The notes: generated by a model not told the origin, from the sequence alone. A stretch of DNA of 64,000 bases from Todiramphus chloris collaris (GCA_025345505.1 JANVCC010000146.1:3768345-3832344); one strand, 5' to 3'. Counted from the first letter of the stretch, positions 10,561 to 23,180 are shown. Numbers and translations are program-made.

Positions 10561-11346
10561 ATGATTTAGCTGTTCACTGTGCATTAGTGGAAGTGCCGCC
10601 AGTCCCAGGTGGCAGTCTCAAAAGGATCCTCAGCTCTTCCCCCTCCCTGCCTTGATCCCGCTTCAACCAGCGTCTCCAGTCAAGTGGCTGCAAAATCAGC
10701 TGCTGCCTGATCTGTGTGTGCTGGGGGGCCAAGCAGCCACCCTGGTCAGGAGGGAGGGGATGGTGCTGGTTTGGGGTGACAGGGAAAGGCTGGTTTGCTC
10801 CTGGAGCACCCTGGGATGGGATGGAGCTGGGAACAGTGGGTGAGGCAAGGAGAAATGCTTGGCTGGCAGCATCTGACTTGCCACAAGCTGAGGCTTTCAA
10901 AGGCTTGTTTCTCCAGATTTCAGGCTGATGTGAAGCATGATAGCACCCCAAGCACAGTTAGCCCTGTCCATCGGCCTCACAGCACTCCTCCATCCTGCTC
11001 CTTTTTCCTCTCAGGAAAGCAGCTGCCTCCATTCAGTGCAGAGGATCTGTCACCCTCCAGAGCTGCACTGTCTGTAGGGTCCAGCCTCTTCTGCATGGGT
11101 CTGTCCTGCAGAGAGGGCTCGTTTCTTACCCCAGCCTCAGCTCCTCTGCTGTCTGTGTTTTTTCATTTCTGCCCTGCCACCCCCATGGGTGATGATCTAT
11201 CAGCCATGCAGCACTGAACCCTGGGGGTTTCTACACCACCGTTCCTCCCAGAGAGGTGCTTTTCATCCTTTTCCAAGCTCGTCAAAACATCAGTTCTCTT
11301 TTCTCAGAAATAAAAGTGGCAGGAACATTAGTAGCACCGTTCTATC
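10561..11346. other. GC-richer non-coding DNA with overlapping chance ORFs
   Basis: Several frames are open on both strands at once (125-140 codons at most). This reflects few stop codons in GC-richer DNA rather than a gene. No domain, signal peptide or recognised repeat is visible. Confidence 0.55.
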
Positions 11347-11520
11347 ACTTCTCCCTTGAGAAGGGCCCAACCCCACCTGGCTCCAACCTCATTTCAGGTT
11401 GTTGTCAAGAGCGAGGTGTCCTGTGATCCTCCTTTTCTCCAGGCTAAATGAGCCCAGGTCCCTCAGCTGGTCCTTATAGGACTTGTGTTCTAGACCCCTC
11501 ACCAGCTTTGTTGCTCTTCA
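11347..11520 (-). mobile_element. CR1 LINE fragment (internal 3' part)
   Basis: Read on the plus strand, this follows the antisense of the avian CR1 3' region: 'aagggcccaacccc', 'tttcaggttgttgtcaagagc', 'ttctccaggctaaatgagccc', then 'ctcagctggtccttatagga'. The element is therefore on the minus strand, truncated at both ends and clearly diverged from consensus, so it is old and inactive. Confidence 0.8.
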
Positions 11521-12575
11521 GGTCACAGAGGTAACTGAAATAAGTAAATATTAGATGTGTCTGTCTTGTACCTGACTAGAAGTGGATGCTGTCTGGGATA
11601 GCTGTTAATGTGGTGTGAATGCCTGTACTTCTTCTGAGATGAGCTTATCACAGTGGTGAATTGGGCTTTCAGCTAAGACCAGAGGCAGTTTATGAGCCAA
11701 GAAAAAAACCCCTGTGCTCAGCTATTGTTTTTCTTCTTGCTGTACCCTTCAGGCTGAGAAGTAATTGTGTCCTCCTGACCAAGGCAGACTGAAATGCCTC
11801 TAACGTGGTTATTCAGTTGGCCAAAAACAGCTGGGTGCTGTGGAGCCATGTAAGTAGTTCTCTTTCTCCTTTTGGACTCCCTAAAACCACCTCCAGTAAA
11901 GGGCGAGTGTTGGTGGAGAAGGCTGTGCAGGTTGCCATGTGAAGGGAATGAGCCATACACCCTGTCTGGCAATCAGCCAGGACAGGAGGCTGACTCCAAT
12001 CCACCTTACAAGACTCCTTGTCACATCCTGGCATCACCCGATGTCCAGCTCCATTTCCCCTCTGCTCTGGGTAAAGATACCCAACACCTGGGGCAGGAAA
12101 GTGCTGGCACTCCGTCCTGCAGCTCTTATTTGCCGTGACAGGTGAACAGAAGAGCAACTTGAACAAATGCTGTGCCGTACGCTCTGTCCCGGGGATAAAT
12201 TGCTTAGTTGTTGCCAGCTTTGGAAGAACTACTCAGAAAGCTGTGAAAGCAAGCAAGAAATCCCAGTGTACACAATGCTGGGGGGACGAGGGGAGGAGTA
12301 AGTTTAATGGCCTGCATGAATTGTCAAGCAAACCCTCTGCAGACTTCAGCATCTTCAGTGGCACATTCTCATTCTGACACAGAAGCGACATTTATAGGTC
12401 GTAACTCTGAGGAGCAGTTGGTCTCTCTGGCACTATTACACTTAAATGTGAAGGGCTTCATCTGCTGACTATCACAGTGGAAAAGGCAAGTTGAGCAGTT
12501 AAAGTAACAGTTCAGGAAGATCCCCCAGGGATGGAGCGAGCAAAAGAGAATAATCAGGCATTTCCACAACTTGCC
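11521..12575. other. Non-coding DNA, nothing recognised
   Basis: Ordinary mixed sequence. Overlapping short ORFs on both strands near 11.8-12.2 kb have no recognisable content. Confidence 0.6.
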
Positions 12576-13024
12576 CCTGTAGTGTATTAGTTTCTGGCGA
12601 CTAAGCTGCTTTTAGCTTTCCCAGTTTATTTTTAATCGTGACTATAGAATGTACTGCTCATATTCCCATTGCATTTATAATTATAATTGGCTATCTAGCT
12701 AAATAGCCTACAGATCTGTGTGCTGGGAAACACGCTGTTCAGATGTGTTCGTCCATGTGCCCGCACACGCAACCCTGCACATCCCCACACCCCTGCCCTC
12801 ACACATACGCTCTTAAAAAAACTAGGCAGAGATTGAATTAGCTTAGAAATGGAGCATCTGCACAACCAATGATTTCATTACTGGGGAAAGCAGGAAACTG
12901 TGTTTCTCAATGAAGCTCAGATTATGAATCCGGTCATTTGCATTGGAATTTTAATAAGTTTGTACAAAAAAAAAAGGGCTGGCACACATCAGTTCTTCTT
13001 TGAATGAGGCATAATGTGAGAGAG
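12576..13024. other. AT-rich block, possible conserved non-coding element
   Basis: Contains a run of ATTTATAATTATAATTGG character near 12670-12690, a perfect octamer ATTTGCAT (12936-12943) followed by TGG, and an A10 tract near 12966. A CA/CCC-rich stretch (about 12760-12810) interrupts it. Regulatory function is inference from composition. Confidence 0.3.
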
Positions 13025-13382
13025 ATGCTGCGTGGTCTCACACAGACACTGGACAGAGGAGGAGGTTGTGGCACACTCATGGCAGGCACAGCCTCACTCC
13101 TCCTGTAAAAAAGAAGGTGAAGAATTGGTGCCTATGCTCTCAGATTCATTCTCTCTGTGGATGGAGCAAATTGTTGCTTTAAATAGTTTAATATCTGTTC
13201 CTTATCTGGTGACTGCAACTCCTTGCTATGGGGGGACAGTTATCACAGCCAAAACTGTTGGGCTCGGACCAGTCCACTGAGCATGGCCCTGCTGGGCTAA
13301 GATCTGAGGGGTTTTCATGGATGAGGAAGGAGGATTTTATGAGTGGGTCTGGTCTGAATGCTTGGGTAACCTGCTGCTGAAA
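13025..13382. other. Non-coding DNA, nothing recognised
   Basis: Mixed sequence between an AT-rich block and a CR1 fragment. No feature was recognised. Confidence 0.6.
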
Positions 13383-13600
13383 GAGAATCACAGATTGGCT
13401 TGTGTTGGAAGGGGCGTTTAAAAGTCATCTAGTCCAACCTCCCTGCAGTGAGCAGGGACATCTGCAACTACATCAGGTTGTTCAGAGACCCATCTAACCA
13501 GACCTTGAGTATTGCACTTCTCTGGGCATCCTGTTCCACTGTATTACCACCCTCACTGTAAAAATTTCTTCCTTATATCAAGTTTAAATCTACCCTGAGA
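13383..13600 (-). mobile_element. CR1 LINE 3' end fragment
   Basis: Begins with the antisense CR1 terminus (AGAATCACAGATTGG), followed by 'gtgttggaaggggcg', 'catctagtccaacctccctg', 'gcatcctgttccactg' and 'aatttcttccttatatc'. All these blocks are in the canonical order of an avian CR1 read backwards, so the element lies on the minus strand. It ends abruptly at about 13600 (5' truncation), as is usual for CR1. Confidence 0.92.
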
Positions 13601-14150
13601 TCCAGTCCCACATGGATGATGATGTGCAAGCCCCATTTTTCATAAGGAAGAGCTAGCTCTTGCTCTTATATATTGTTTTCTCCTTCCATCAACCCAGACT
13701 AGTTCACCAGGGAGTAATCATCAGCTGTTGCAATAGTTTTGCATTTTGGATGATGTTTTTTCTGTGGGGTCTGGTCCTCCTTGCAGTCCTAGCAGGCTGA
13801 TGAGGCTTTGTGGGTGGCCTCCCTACGAGCAGAAATCCTCTGCGGGTCGCTTCAGAGTGATTGAGAGCAAGACTACATCTCCCAGCAGCCCCAGGAAGGA
13901 ACAGGATGAGATTTTAAGGGTGGTCTTGATTCTCTTTCCAAACAAATAGCACTTGGAAAGTCAGTCTCTGATTGGCAGGTTATGCTTTTTTTTTTTCTTT
14001 CCAATAGTGAAGAAGTTTGCAAGGATGGGAAAAAGCCTATATTTCATCAGTTTTGCAAGAGATTTTGTTAGAGAGAGAAACACACACACACACACAGAGA
14101 AATCAGGCCGTTTAGCTCACATCTCACTCTGCCTCCACTTTTCCTGCAGG
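13601..14150. other. Non-coding DNA with simple repeats
   Basis: No gene was recognised. Contains a T11 run (13986-13996) and a GA tract joined to a CA tract at 14071-14095. Confidence 0.6.
14071..14095. repeat. GA/CA compound microsatellite
   Basis: GAGAGAGA (14071-14078) followed by AA and about seven CA units (14081-14095). Confidence 0.85.
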
Positions 14151-14640
14151 GTGCTTGCTCGTATGAAATATTAAAAGTGCCATATCCTTTCCTTCACATA
14201 TTTCTTCATATTCAGTCCGGCCACTCAGTTGATATGTAAATAAAGTGTACCACCACTCTATAAAACGCAGATACCCTGCATTATTTAAGCTGCAAAGGCG
14301 ATGCATCATCCGTTATGTGGCTCATTGGGGGAGCCCTGCTGTGTATTTGGCAATAAAGCCTCAGAGCGCCTCATCAGAAACAGCAGTTGGTCCAGGGGAA
14401 GTTCATTTATGCATGAAATATTCACAGAGCAACAATGCAAACCTTAAACATCAGTAATTGTTAGATTTCTATTGCCTCTAACTAGTGTCTCTAAATTATT
14501 GCAAAAGACCAGCCAATTTGCAAATTACATATATTTGTCATGCTCTTGTACCTTTAGTGAACAGACCATAATGGTGATAGCATTTTTAATGTACACAGTC
14601 ACCGAGCCTCCTTTGGAGAGCTAGCCAAAGACTAGCTCTT
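14151..14640. other. Possible conserved non-coding element
   Basis: An AT-rich block with many palindromic or TAAT-like words (TTATGCATGAAATATTC near 14410, CAGTAATTG near 14453, ATTTGCAAATTACATA near 14517) and a CTAGCCAAAGACTAGC imperfect dyad near 14620. A short open frame (14245-14457) has no domain. Function is inference. Confidence 0.3.
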
Positions 14641-15415
14641 TAATGGAAAGAGTTGGCCAGGTTTCTGGAGAAAGTCCCCGCTACATTAACTGACTCATTG
14701 CCTGCAATTTTTTTCCCAAATGTTTATCTTCAGCTTTTAGTTGAAGAAAGTTCATCCAAGATGGTCCTCCCACTCTCCACGTGCCTGGGAGAAATTCTGT
14801 CTGATCACAATATTAGTAACACTTTGGGCTGTGACATGAACAGGCTCAGCTCAGACTTTTGCACAGGTTCTGCAATTCAGTCCTTGCTGATAGTCCGTGA
14901 CCTTGTCTGTGGCCCTGTGGTCTCACAGTTTTGGAGAAGGACCTCTGGAAAAAGGAGGCTGAGGTTCTATGTGGAAAACAAGAAGGCAAAACAAACAGCT
15001 GCTGTAACCCTCTCAAAGGTTACAGATTTGCCCCAGGAATGGCTGATACCCAGGGACACATCACGATCCCTGGGGAGACATCCCCAGGTCTGTTTGTACC
15101 ACCCTTCTGGTGGAAACTGAGAAGAGGAAGGCAATAAACAGACCTCCTTGCTTTGAGCTGTGCTGGGATTAGCAGTGATGCTGGCCCAAGCATTTGTGAA
15201 ACACTCTCTGTTTCAAGCTGGGGATTTTTCAACTCCCTTTAGCCATGTAGAGCATGAAGACTGGGCCGGTAACTCCAGCGGGTGCTCTCATCCTGCCTGC
15301 TTGTCTGCGTGTTGTAATGCCTGTCTCTGTGCCTTTGCCCTTCGTGAAGACCAGCCAGAGCATGGCCAGCCCGAAGGGATGCTCTCTGCGGGGAGACAAA
15401 TGCTGCCACAAGCGA
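14641..15415. other. Non-coding DNA, chance ORFs
   Basis: A plus-strand frame of 155 codons (14653-15120) is overlapped by open frames in other phases and has no recognisable domain. No repeat family was recognised. Confidence 0.55.
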
Positions 15416-15700
15416 GGAATTCTTTTAATACCTTCAGATTCATTAATATCCCTCCCTGCAAGATCCAAAATAACAACTGGGAGAGCAAAGGGTCAATTAA
15501 CACTCACAGTCTCTAATTTATCAACAGATTAATTTCTGAGTCGCTTTATGACCGAGTATTCCCTACGAAAGGCGTAGAAGGAAACTGCTCTGCCCCAGTC
15601 TTTTCTCTTCCTGGTTAATATTTAACAGAAGTCTTTTAATGTGCTCTTCCATTCAATACAGTAACAAAATACAGCATCATCTTTGACAAATCTCTTCCTT
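15416..15700. other. AT-rich block, possible conserved non-coding element
   Basis: Contains clustered ATTAAT/TTAATA words (about 15425-15460, 15493-15535) and a small hairpin, CTACG-AAAGG-CGTAG, near 15563-15577. A regulatory role is inference. Confidence 0.25.
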
Positions 15701-17035
15701 TTCACAGAGGAAAGGGTCTATTTCCCCGGCCGGCACCGTGCTACTTTATCTTTGGCACTGTGCGTCTCTTTGGGAATGGAGGCTCCTCCATCAGGGTGAT
15801 GAAACACAACCTCCTTCCCCAGGCACACTGGTCCCCCAGGAGGAGCCATTAGCTTGGCAGAGGATGGGGGCCAAGAGCAGCGTTTCTGGCTGTGAGAGGT
15901 GGGCAGTGCTGGCTTCCTGCATGTCTCATTATCGCAGAAGGGGTTAATGGCCGTGGTGGCATCTCCTCCTCCCCCAAGGATCTCAGAGTAATCTCCATAT
16001 GGGGTTTGATCCCTTCCCCTTACAAGCTGTTGCTTGCTGACAAGCACTGCACGGTAAGGAGAGCTTCTAGCACCTTTAAATAACCTCGAGTCATCCTGGA
16101 CACGCGAAGGGCAGTGGGGGGCGAAGCTCTCGATGTTCTTTTAGAGACAAGGCAGGACCCCTGCTGTGAAGTTCACTTTGGCTTCACACACATGAACTCT
16201 GTGCCAATTTTGCAAGTGAGGGTTTTAAGTTCAGCTCGTTCCTTTGGCCTTGTCCATGTGAGGGTATGGAGAGGAACATTATGAGCACAAGGGCACTCAG
16301 AGACCAGCACTTTCTCCCTCCCCAGCACTATCAGGGAGCCGTGGCTCCATCTCAGGCTCAAGCCCTCAGGGCTGCACTCAGAAGAGCAGAGCTTGGGATG
16401 CAAGGTCTGTGCCAGGCTGGCGTCTCTTGACTTCATGTCAAGGGATTCTAAACAATTCTGTGATTCAACGTGCCTCAGGATGCACGGTGCAGAAAAACAG
16501 CTTGCACCGAGGTCCTCAGCATCCTCATTTCTTTCCCTCCAGAGCTTGGACTGAGGGGCACATGGACAGCTGGATTTCAAACAAGGAGTTAGTTAAAATG
16601 TATGTGCTGAACATAACATGCAATTTAAACGATCTCAGGCTTCCACCTGGGGTAGCAACGTGTCTGTACCTCCTGGGGGTATAGGCAGGTACTCCAGAAA
16701 TTTTGCAGCACACAGATATTACAGGGAAAGTGTGTGAGACAACTGGCTTCATCTTGGCTCTGGTTGTAGGAAGGAATTATGTCCTCATCAATCTGCGAAA
16801 GGAGGCAGCTCAGGACTAGAACCTGAGCAGCAAAATGGTACCTTTTGGCCACCCAGCAGGAGATGACAGTAAAAACTAACCTAAAAAAAAAAAAAAGCTG
16901 TAGTTTCTAGTCACTTAACAAAATGAATTTCTTCTACAAGTTCTGAAGCTGAACTCTTCAAAAGGTGATCACTCCTGACTTCAGGTTTCTGTTTGACTTG
17001 TTTTATGATGATGTTTGCTGAAAGTTCAGAAAATT
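15701..17035. other. Non-coding DNA, nothing recognised with confidence
   Basis: Mixed DNA with a CCGGCCGG word near 15728 and an A14 tract at 16883-16896. A possible 27-nt microexon at 16027-16053 is described under findings. Overlapping ORFs near 16.2-16.6 kb show no domain. Confidence 0.55.
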
Positions 17036-17310
17036 AAATCTTTTGCAGTTTAAGAAATGCACATGATGGATGTGTTTTGGGATTCAAATCAAGAGAGGGA
17101 GAATGCTTCTTTAAATTATTAGTTTGGCTTCTCTCCACCATGCTGCCGCTCTGTTAATTAAACAGCGGACATATGTTAAGGCTGGTTTACAAGCATCTGG
17201 AAAGAAAAATTAACATTTTTTATCACTGTCACTGTAATTTCTTAACTGTATGTATATATGGACAATATGAAAATTAGTTTCATTTAAAAGTTAGGAGTGG
17301 TTTGCTTTGA
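17036..17310. other. AT-rich block, possible conserved non-coding element
   Basis: AT-rich sequence with TTAAATTATTAG, TTAATTAAACAG and GTATATATGG words and no open frame of 60 codons. Regulatory function is inference from composition. Confidence 0.25.
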
Positions 17311-18119
17311 TTAGAAGATAGGCAGGGTGACAAAAGAGAAGTCTGATAGCTGAAGAAGAATGTGGTCTGGAGAACAGGAGGTGAGACATGATGCTTGGTG
17401 AGACTGGCCAATCAGTGGAAATCTAATAGTATGTGTTTGTATTAAAATAACTATGCCGTGCATTTTTGCTAGCCTCTTCATGGCTCTGGAGGGAGTTTGC
17501 AAACCAAACGGCAACCTGTGGAGCAGCTTTTGGATAATCATCTTGAATTCCATGCTGTAGTCCAGGCTGGTTGGCTTCTCTCATCCTGCAGGTCGGGACC
17601 CTTAGAGTACAGGTACACCAACACAAGGTCTTGAGTGCTCTTCTGGAAGAGTTTCCTGCTGGAAAATGGGGAAACTCAGGGCTTAGCTCTGAAAAGTAAC
17701 TTGGCCGTGGTTGTACAGGAACCACGCATGGCCTCTTTCAACCACGCACGTTCACTTTCAACCTAGATGTAGAGGCCAACAGGAAAAAGGAGTGTCAAAA
17801 TTATTGTCTGAAGCTGATAGCTGTTCTCATAAATTGAAGGCAGCAGAAAGCCCTGCTCCGGGCCGGGCTGGGGGAGCCTTCTCAGGTTGCACAATGTGCT
17901 GCACTGTGTAAATTAAACAATATGTTCCTCAACTGACAGATTGGACAGACTCCATTTCCAGGATTCCCAGTCCACACTCGCTAATTATGGCAATATGTTG
18001 TTTATCAGTGAAGAATTGTCCAAATCCAAATTTCCCTGAGTAATGAGGTACATTTAACTCCAGCTGGATAGGATAGACTGTACAGCAGAACATGACAGGG
18101 ATTTCTGCCTTTTCCCAGG
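17311..18119. other. Non-coding DNA, nothing recognised
   Basis: Mixed sequence with short overlapping minus-strand frames and no domain or repeat recognised. Confidence 0.6.
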
Positions 18120-18300
18120 GCTGGAAAAGTCACAGACTTGGGGCCAAATTGGGGCCAATTTACTCGAACAGGCCGTAAGAAATTAATGGGGCTATACCGA
18201 AGAATGAGGGTCTGATCCAATAGCCATTAAAAGCAATGGCCCTTTCACAGGTTTCAGAGGCCCTTAGATGGAGCATGAGGTGAGCAGGATTTGGTCATGA
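18120..18300. repeat. Ancient sauropsid-type interspersed repeat, diverged
   Basis: Contains 'ggtctgatccaatagccatt', 'aaaagcaatggccc', 'ggcccttaga' and 'gagcaggatttgg'. In order and wording these resemble an abundant old repeat of turtles, crocodilians and birds in which 'ctgatcc...cattgaagtcaatgg' and its complement 'ccattgacttcaatgg' recur. The family name cannot be fixed by eye. Confidence 0.4.
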
Positions 18301-18959
18301 GCCTGCAAGAAAAATGCACAGTGAGATATATGCATTGAAAATGGAGAGCCCGTAAGATTATTTGGGGTTTCCAGCACTCGAGTGACTTATAATATTTCCT
18401 TTTTATTGCACACCAAAAGTTTATTTTCTAGAAAATTTTATTTTCAGCCAGTGAAAATTCAAAGGCAGAAACTATTGAAAAAACAGGCTGGGAGCAGAGA
18501 GTCATTCCTTTATCCATCCTACCACAGATCACATTCCCTTTGAAATCCTAATGAAATCATTAACACACCTCTGTGAAAGTAGCACCGAGTCTTGGAGGAC
18601 TAGCAGATCCAGGTCCTCGACCAGTGGGGTGGCTAATCCAAAACTGCTAATTATGTTTCCATCTCTCCATAACCTTGGCTTTCTTTATCAGCTATCTTAC
18701 AACGATAAAAAAGCACGATCTAGTCACGTATCCTCCCACCAAGTCAACTGGGGTTTTTGCTTTAAAGCGGGTGCTTGCAGCGGCCCTGCATGAGAACACG
18801 TTAGCTGGCTGGTTAGCGTGTGCATCTCAGTCCTGTGTGCATGTTGTCAAAATAATGAATGCAGGAGACTGGACTGCCAAACAAATTAATCTTGGGCTCC
18901 TGATGATATCACAAACCACTAGGGCTTCACTCTCACAGGTTGCAGTTTCATCAACCCCC
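18301..18959. other. Non-coding DNA with AT-rich segments
   Basis: An AT-rich part lies at about 18360-18480 (TATAATATTTCC and TTTTCTAGAAAATTTTATTTTC words). The rest is ordinary. No gene was recognised. Confidence 0.5.
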
Positions 18960-19760
18960 CTTGCCTATTGATTTATACCTACAGAATCCATCCTTCTCCC
19001 TATCCATTATCCTAAATGCAATGCTAACGTACCAGAGAAAATCTATTTGAGTTCATTTGAATTTTTTTTCTCAGCTCCCGAATTAATGTTTTCTAAAAAA
19101 GGTATTTTAATAAAGCATTTTTTTTATTAAAAGAAATATTACAAGAATAAAAGAGCAGCTCCCAAGGTTCAGGCAGTTATGGCAAAATAGCGTATTTGGC
19201 TCCTGCTATCCCACTGTGCTTTCTTTCCCCTCTGCGAAATTAGCATTGTGAATTAGATCCAAGAATTTTAACCCTATTTGACCAGTGAGAGTTAACTGAT
19301 GAACACAGTTAATTTATTTGATGAATCAGTGTCAGGGGGATTGGTGAGGTTTTTTTTGTTTCCTTCTAATAATATAAAACTGCAAAACTGCAGGTTACGT
19401 TATTTGTTCGAATTATCCTGTTACAGTGGTTAGGGAGATTTGCCTTTTTCTGCCTTTACTGACAGAGTGTTTCCGAAAATTAGCATGAGATAAAGCATGT
19501 TATTTTTGGCATGTAGCGTGTGGCATTGTTGTCAAAAAAAGTGGGTAAAAACCAGCTCGAGATTTTGTTTAGAGCCTGCTTATTCACTGCTCCACATAAA
19601 CTTTTGAATCCTGCCCGGTTTGTGAGACTGGTGCTCCCATTTAAATCAATTTTGAAATTTCCCGTACACAGAAATTTTACCAACCTCTTTTTCTCTCTTT
19701 TCCTATTGAAAGCTGAGGTTTCTAGAGAGTCATTTGTTTCCAGAAATTAGAGCTTAAATG
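18960..19760. other. AT-rich block, possible conserved non-coding elements
   Basis: Contains TTAATAAAGC, TTATTAAAAG, AGTTAATTTATTTGATGAATC and AAAATTAGCATGAGATAAAGC-like words, with few open frames. It ends in a strong pyrimidine tract and AAAG near 19710, but no donor follows. Regulatory function is inference. Confidence 0.3.
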
Positions 19761-22700
19761 AAATCACTGTATATCCATCTCTCACAGTCTGCAGTAGTGT
19801 CATGGGACTCAACGCCACAGCTTCCCCTGAAATGTTTGCAATGTACAGAGCAAGCTGAACCCTACCAATCTACAGCTTCAAATCCAGCTTTTCCCAAACG
19901 GCAAAGACAAACACTGAGTGCAGTCATTCCCCTTTACGAATAAAAAGAAACAATGGATTTTATCTTACTCATCTCCCTAGTGGCCTTAGAAAGATAGTTT
20001 ACTAGCATCACAGTTTGTATCTCTATATACTTATGTATCTAGCTGGTTTATGGATTGTGTTTGCATACACACATCATAGACATATGTATTCTGGCATGTT
20101 TGCAGGGGCTCGGCTCAAATGCAGGCTCAGAGGGAGCGGGGGGAGGGAGCCTTGTTGCTAACAAAGATCAGCTTAAAGCAGTGGGACAGCAAGGAGAGAG
20201 AAAAAATGAGACTAAGTGGATCTCCGTCAGCAACCCTATAGCTCTATGAAGGCACCTAACTCAAATCACTCAAAGCAAAACCAGTAGTGGAGTTGCTGAG
20301 GCTAACCAAACACTTGGATCCTTCAGAGGACTCAGTTCAGAAGAGTTTCTCTGGATCACAAGAGAAAGTTGGTGGAAAAGATGTAAGTTAAACTGTATTT
20401 GTCCAAATTCTATGCTAACCACACCAGTAGTACCTCCTCATCTGTATGAGAAAAAATACAGGCACACGGCAGGGACTTGCAGGACGGGCTGCTCAGGTCC
20501 CTCTGTCTGGTCCGTACAGGATCTCATCCCAGACTCTGTGTTCTCTGGATTTTACTATTTGTGACTATGGGAGCCACGTCTCTTCCCATCTGTGAGCTAC
20601 TGGCTGCGGTAGTAACAGCCTCTCTGGAAAAGAAGTAGTAGGGATGTCTGGAAAAGAAGTAGTAGGGATGTCTTGCCCTATCTGTATCTGGTCTTAATTC
20701 TCTGGGAGCTTCAGCACAGGAATCCTCAAATCACGGGAAATGGAAAACCAGTGAGGGTTAAGTCAATTCGACTGTTTTTTGAAAGATTGTGAGCGAGAAA
20801 GGATTGAACCTACTTAGGCTAAAGCTACTTATACATGCAAACCAAATCCCAAAACTAAAGCACACCAAAATTCCAGTTTGTCTTTAGGTTGTACCTTAAG
20901 CATGTGTTGCTCTGGAAGTCCTGCCTGCAGGTGTCTTCTAGATGGGAGGCTGGAATGAGAAAAGATTCAAACTGAGTTAAAAAAACCCAACATGCTGTGG
21001 GGATCTATTGGTGAATTTAAAACAATTTAGATGAAATCTTAGCGATGACTTTTACTGAAATAGATTTCCATTTCCTTAAAGTTCTTTGTAAAGCACAGAC
21101 TTCGTTTCTAGCTGCAGCTTGCTACAAAAACTCCTGCTTGCAGGGCTTGTGTTACTGGAGATCAGTGCATCGTGAAAGGTCTCTTCTGCTGGGGATAACA
21201 TATGACCTACATTGCTTGTTTTACGTGGTTTGGTCAAAGCTAGTGGGGGGTATGTCCAGCTTGAGCTAGTGTTCCACACATCTTTTGCTTCCATGTGTCC
21301 AATCCCTGCTGCAGCCATAGGCTGGGAAAAGCATCGAGCATACTTGTAAGGTTTGCAGAATACTTTCTCCCTGCATAAGAGTCCTTCGCTGTCACAGTCT
21401 TTGCCTTTGCGGGTTAATAAAACCATCTATCACACTTCCTGATGACAGATGTCTAAATGTCCGAATAATACCCAGCATAGAGAGCTATGCGCTTTGACAG
21501 CCAGAATCAGGTTTCAGAAGAGATTGAGACGACTCCAGAAGTGAATGGAATGCACAGATGTTAGCAAGCCTGTCCTCCTGATTAAGTTTGCTGCAATGCA
21601 GAAGGTATAAATATGTTCGAATGCTCAGAAGGCCATGGGAAATGAGAGACTGCATTTTAGCACCCAGCACTTTCGAGTCCCAGGGTAATCCTGATTTTAA
21701 GTACACCTTTTATAGACCAATCTGGCTGAATTGTTCTACAAGTTAAATGAAGCAAAGACTTTGTAGAAGTATTCTGGCAAACAATATAATGTATCACTTA
21801 AAGAGCTATAACCAAGCAAGTGGAAAATGCAGCTCTTGTTGCAATTTAAAGGAGAGTAACTGTAGTTCATATTTAGCATTTTATTGTGGAAAATGAAAAT
21901 TAATATCAGCAAGCAAATAGGCATTGTACCCAAGTGCACCCTGCTACCCAGAGATCAACGTATGCTAGTGGGTAACCATCATCCAGGCAGCTTGTAACTC
22001 TAAGAAGGCTGTGGATGCTTTCTGTGTAGCAGCAAGCTGGCACTGTGCAATCCTCGCTCTTCCTTCCACGGGTAAAGAGGCTCTTTTTCCTGCACTCTGG
22101 TGCTTCCATTTCTGGGACAAAGCTGTCACACTGCTCGCTGTGGAGATTCCTCTGTCCCGAAGGAAAGGCTGAGGCTTGGGAACAGCTTGATGTGAGAAGA
22201 AAAGGGATACATTTCAGACTCAACCTGCCACGTGCCCTGGCTGCGAGACCCCTCCAGTCTCGCCTGAGGGTTATAGATTTATTGATTTCACACCTTTCAC
22301 ATCCCAGGCACATGACCAAGCACAGCTTTCCACTGGGTCTTCAGCAAGGAGAAGTGACCTGGGAGAAGTTTCCCATGATGAAACTTGTGCTTAATTGGAC
22401 TGGCAGCCTCTTGCAGCGGATGCCCATGAAACACAAGGAGGTGGCAGTCCCGTGCTGCCGTAATCCCATAACGAAATAAAGTCAGACCTCAGAAAGTTTT
22501 ACCCTAGCAAAGAAATCCCAGCAGAGAAGGAGCAGAGGATAAATCAGAGATAAGGGAACCCCTCTTCAATACTTGTGATTTCTTTGTCCGTTCCAGGGCT
22601 GCGCTGGCACATCCTAATCGGTTGCTTCCTGAAGTCTCAAAAACTTCCCAGGGGATGGGTTCCAGCTGCTGGGTGTCTCTCAGCGGACAGCTCTTGGGCA

Positions 22701-22825
22701 GGGAAAGCTGACACTCCAAAGACCTAGTTTGCTAAACACTACGGTGTCCCCTCACCGTGCAGGGATCCTGCACAGCATGAGCCAATGCTGCAGAAAGTGC
22801 TGCTTCTGAGTGACTCTTAGCAGGG
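19761..22825. other. Non-coding DNA, nothing recognised
   Basis: About 3 kb of mixed sequence. The only clear structure is a 24-base tandem duplication at 20623-20670. A 144-codon plus frame (22045-22479) is opposed by a 137-codon minus frame over most of its length, and neither has a domain. Confidence 0.6.
20623..20670. repeat. Two perfect tandem copies of a 24-bp unit
   Basis: The unit starting TCTGGAAAAGAAG and ending GGGATG occurs at 20623-20646 and again, without a mismatch, at 20647-20670. Perfect identity implies a recent duplication. Confidence 0.95.
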
Positions 22826-23180
22826 GAAGTATCGCATTGATTATTCGTGGATCTATAGTGCATTATATTATTTTCTTCAAAAATGATACCAGTAAGGCAT
22901 AACGTTTATGGGACTGGAAATGTCTTTTGAGTGACTATTCCGGATGTTGGAAGCACTCACTGCCCTAGGTGTCTCAGGGGCCTCTGCCAGGCTGGTAAAT
23001 CTGAAATCCCTTATTCATTCAGGACTGGAAAATGCTTTATTCTTGAATGAAGGATCGGAGGATATTTTTACACCTGGGTTTTCATAGCCTGATCTCAGCA
23101 GAAAAAAAGGTATAGCTCTGGATTTTCACATGAAATGAGCTCAGGAACAGCTCCTCACAACTAAACTGTTTGGGTTAGAG
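22826..23180. other. Short AT-rich segment, otherwise featureless
   Basis: An AT-rich core at about 22830-22910 (TGATTATTCGTGG, GCATTATATTATTTTC) is followed by ordinary DNA. No open frame of 60 codons lies between about 22720 and 23180. Confidence 0.45.

Noticed and set aside
14653-15120. 155-codon plus-strand ORF
   Set aside because: Overlapping frames in other phases, no recognisable family, and composition like the surrounding non-coding DNA.
22045-22479. 144-codon plus-strand ORF opposed by a 137-codon minus-strand ORF
   Set aside because: Both strands open over the same DNA indicates locally few stop codons. Neither product has a domain.
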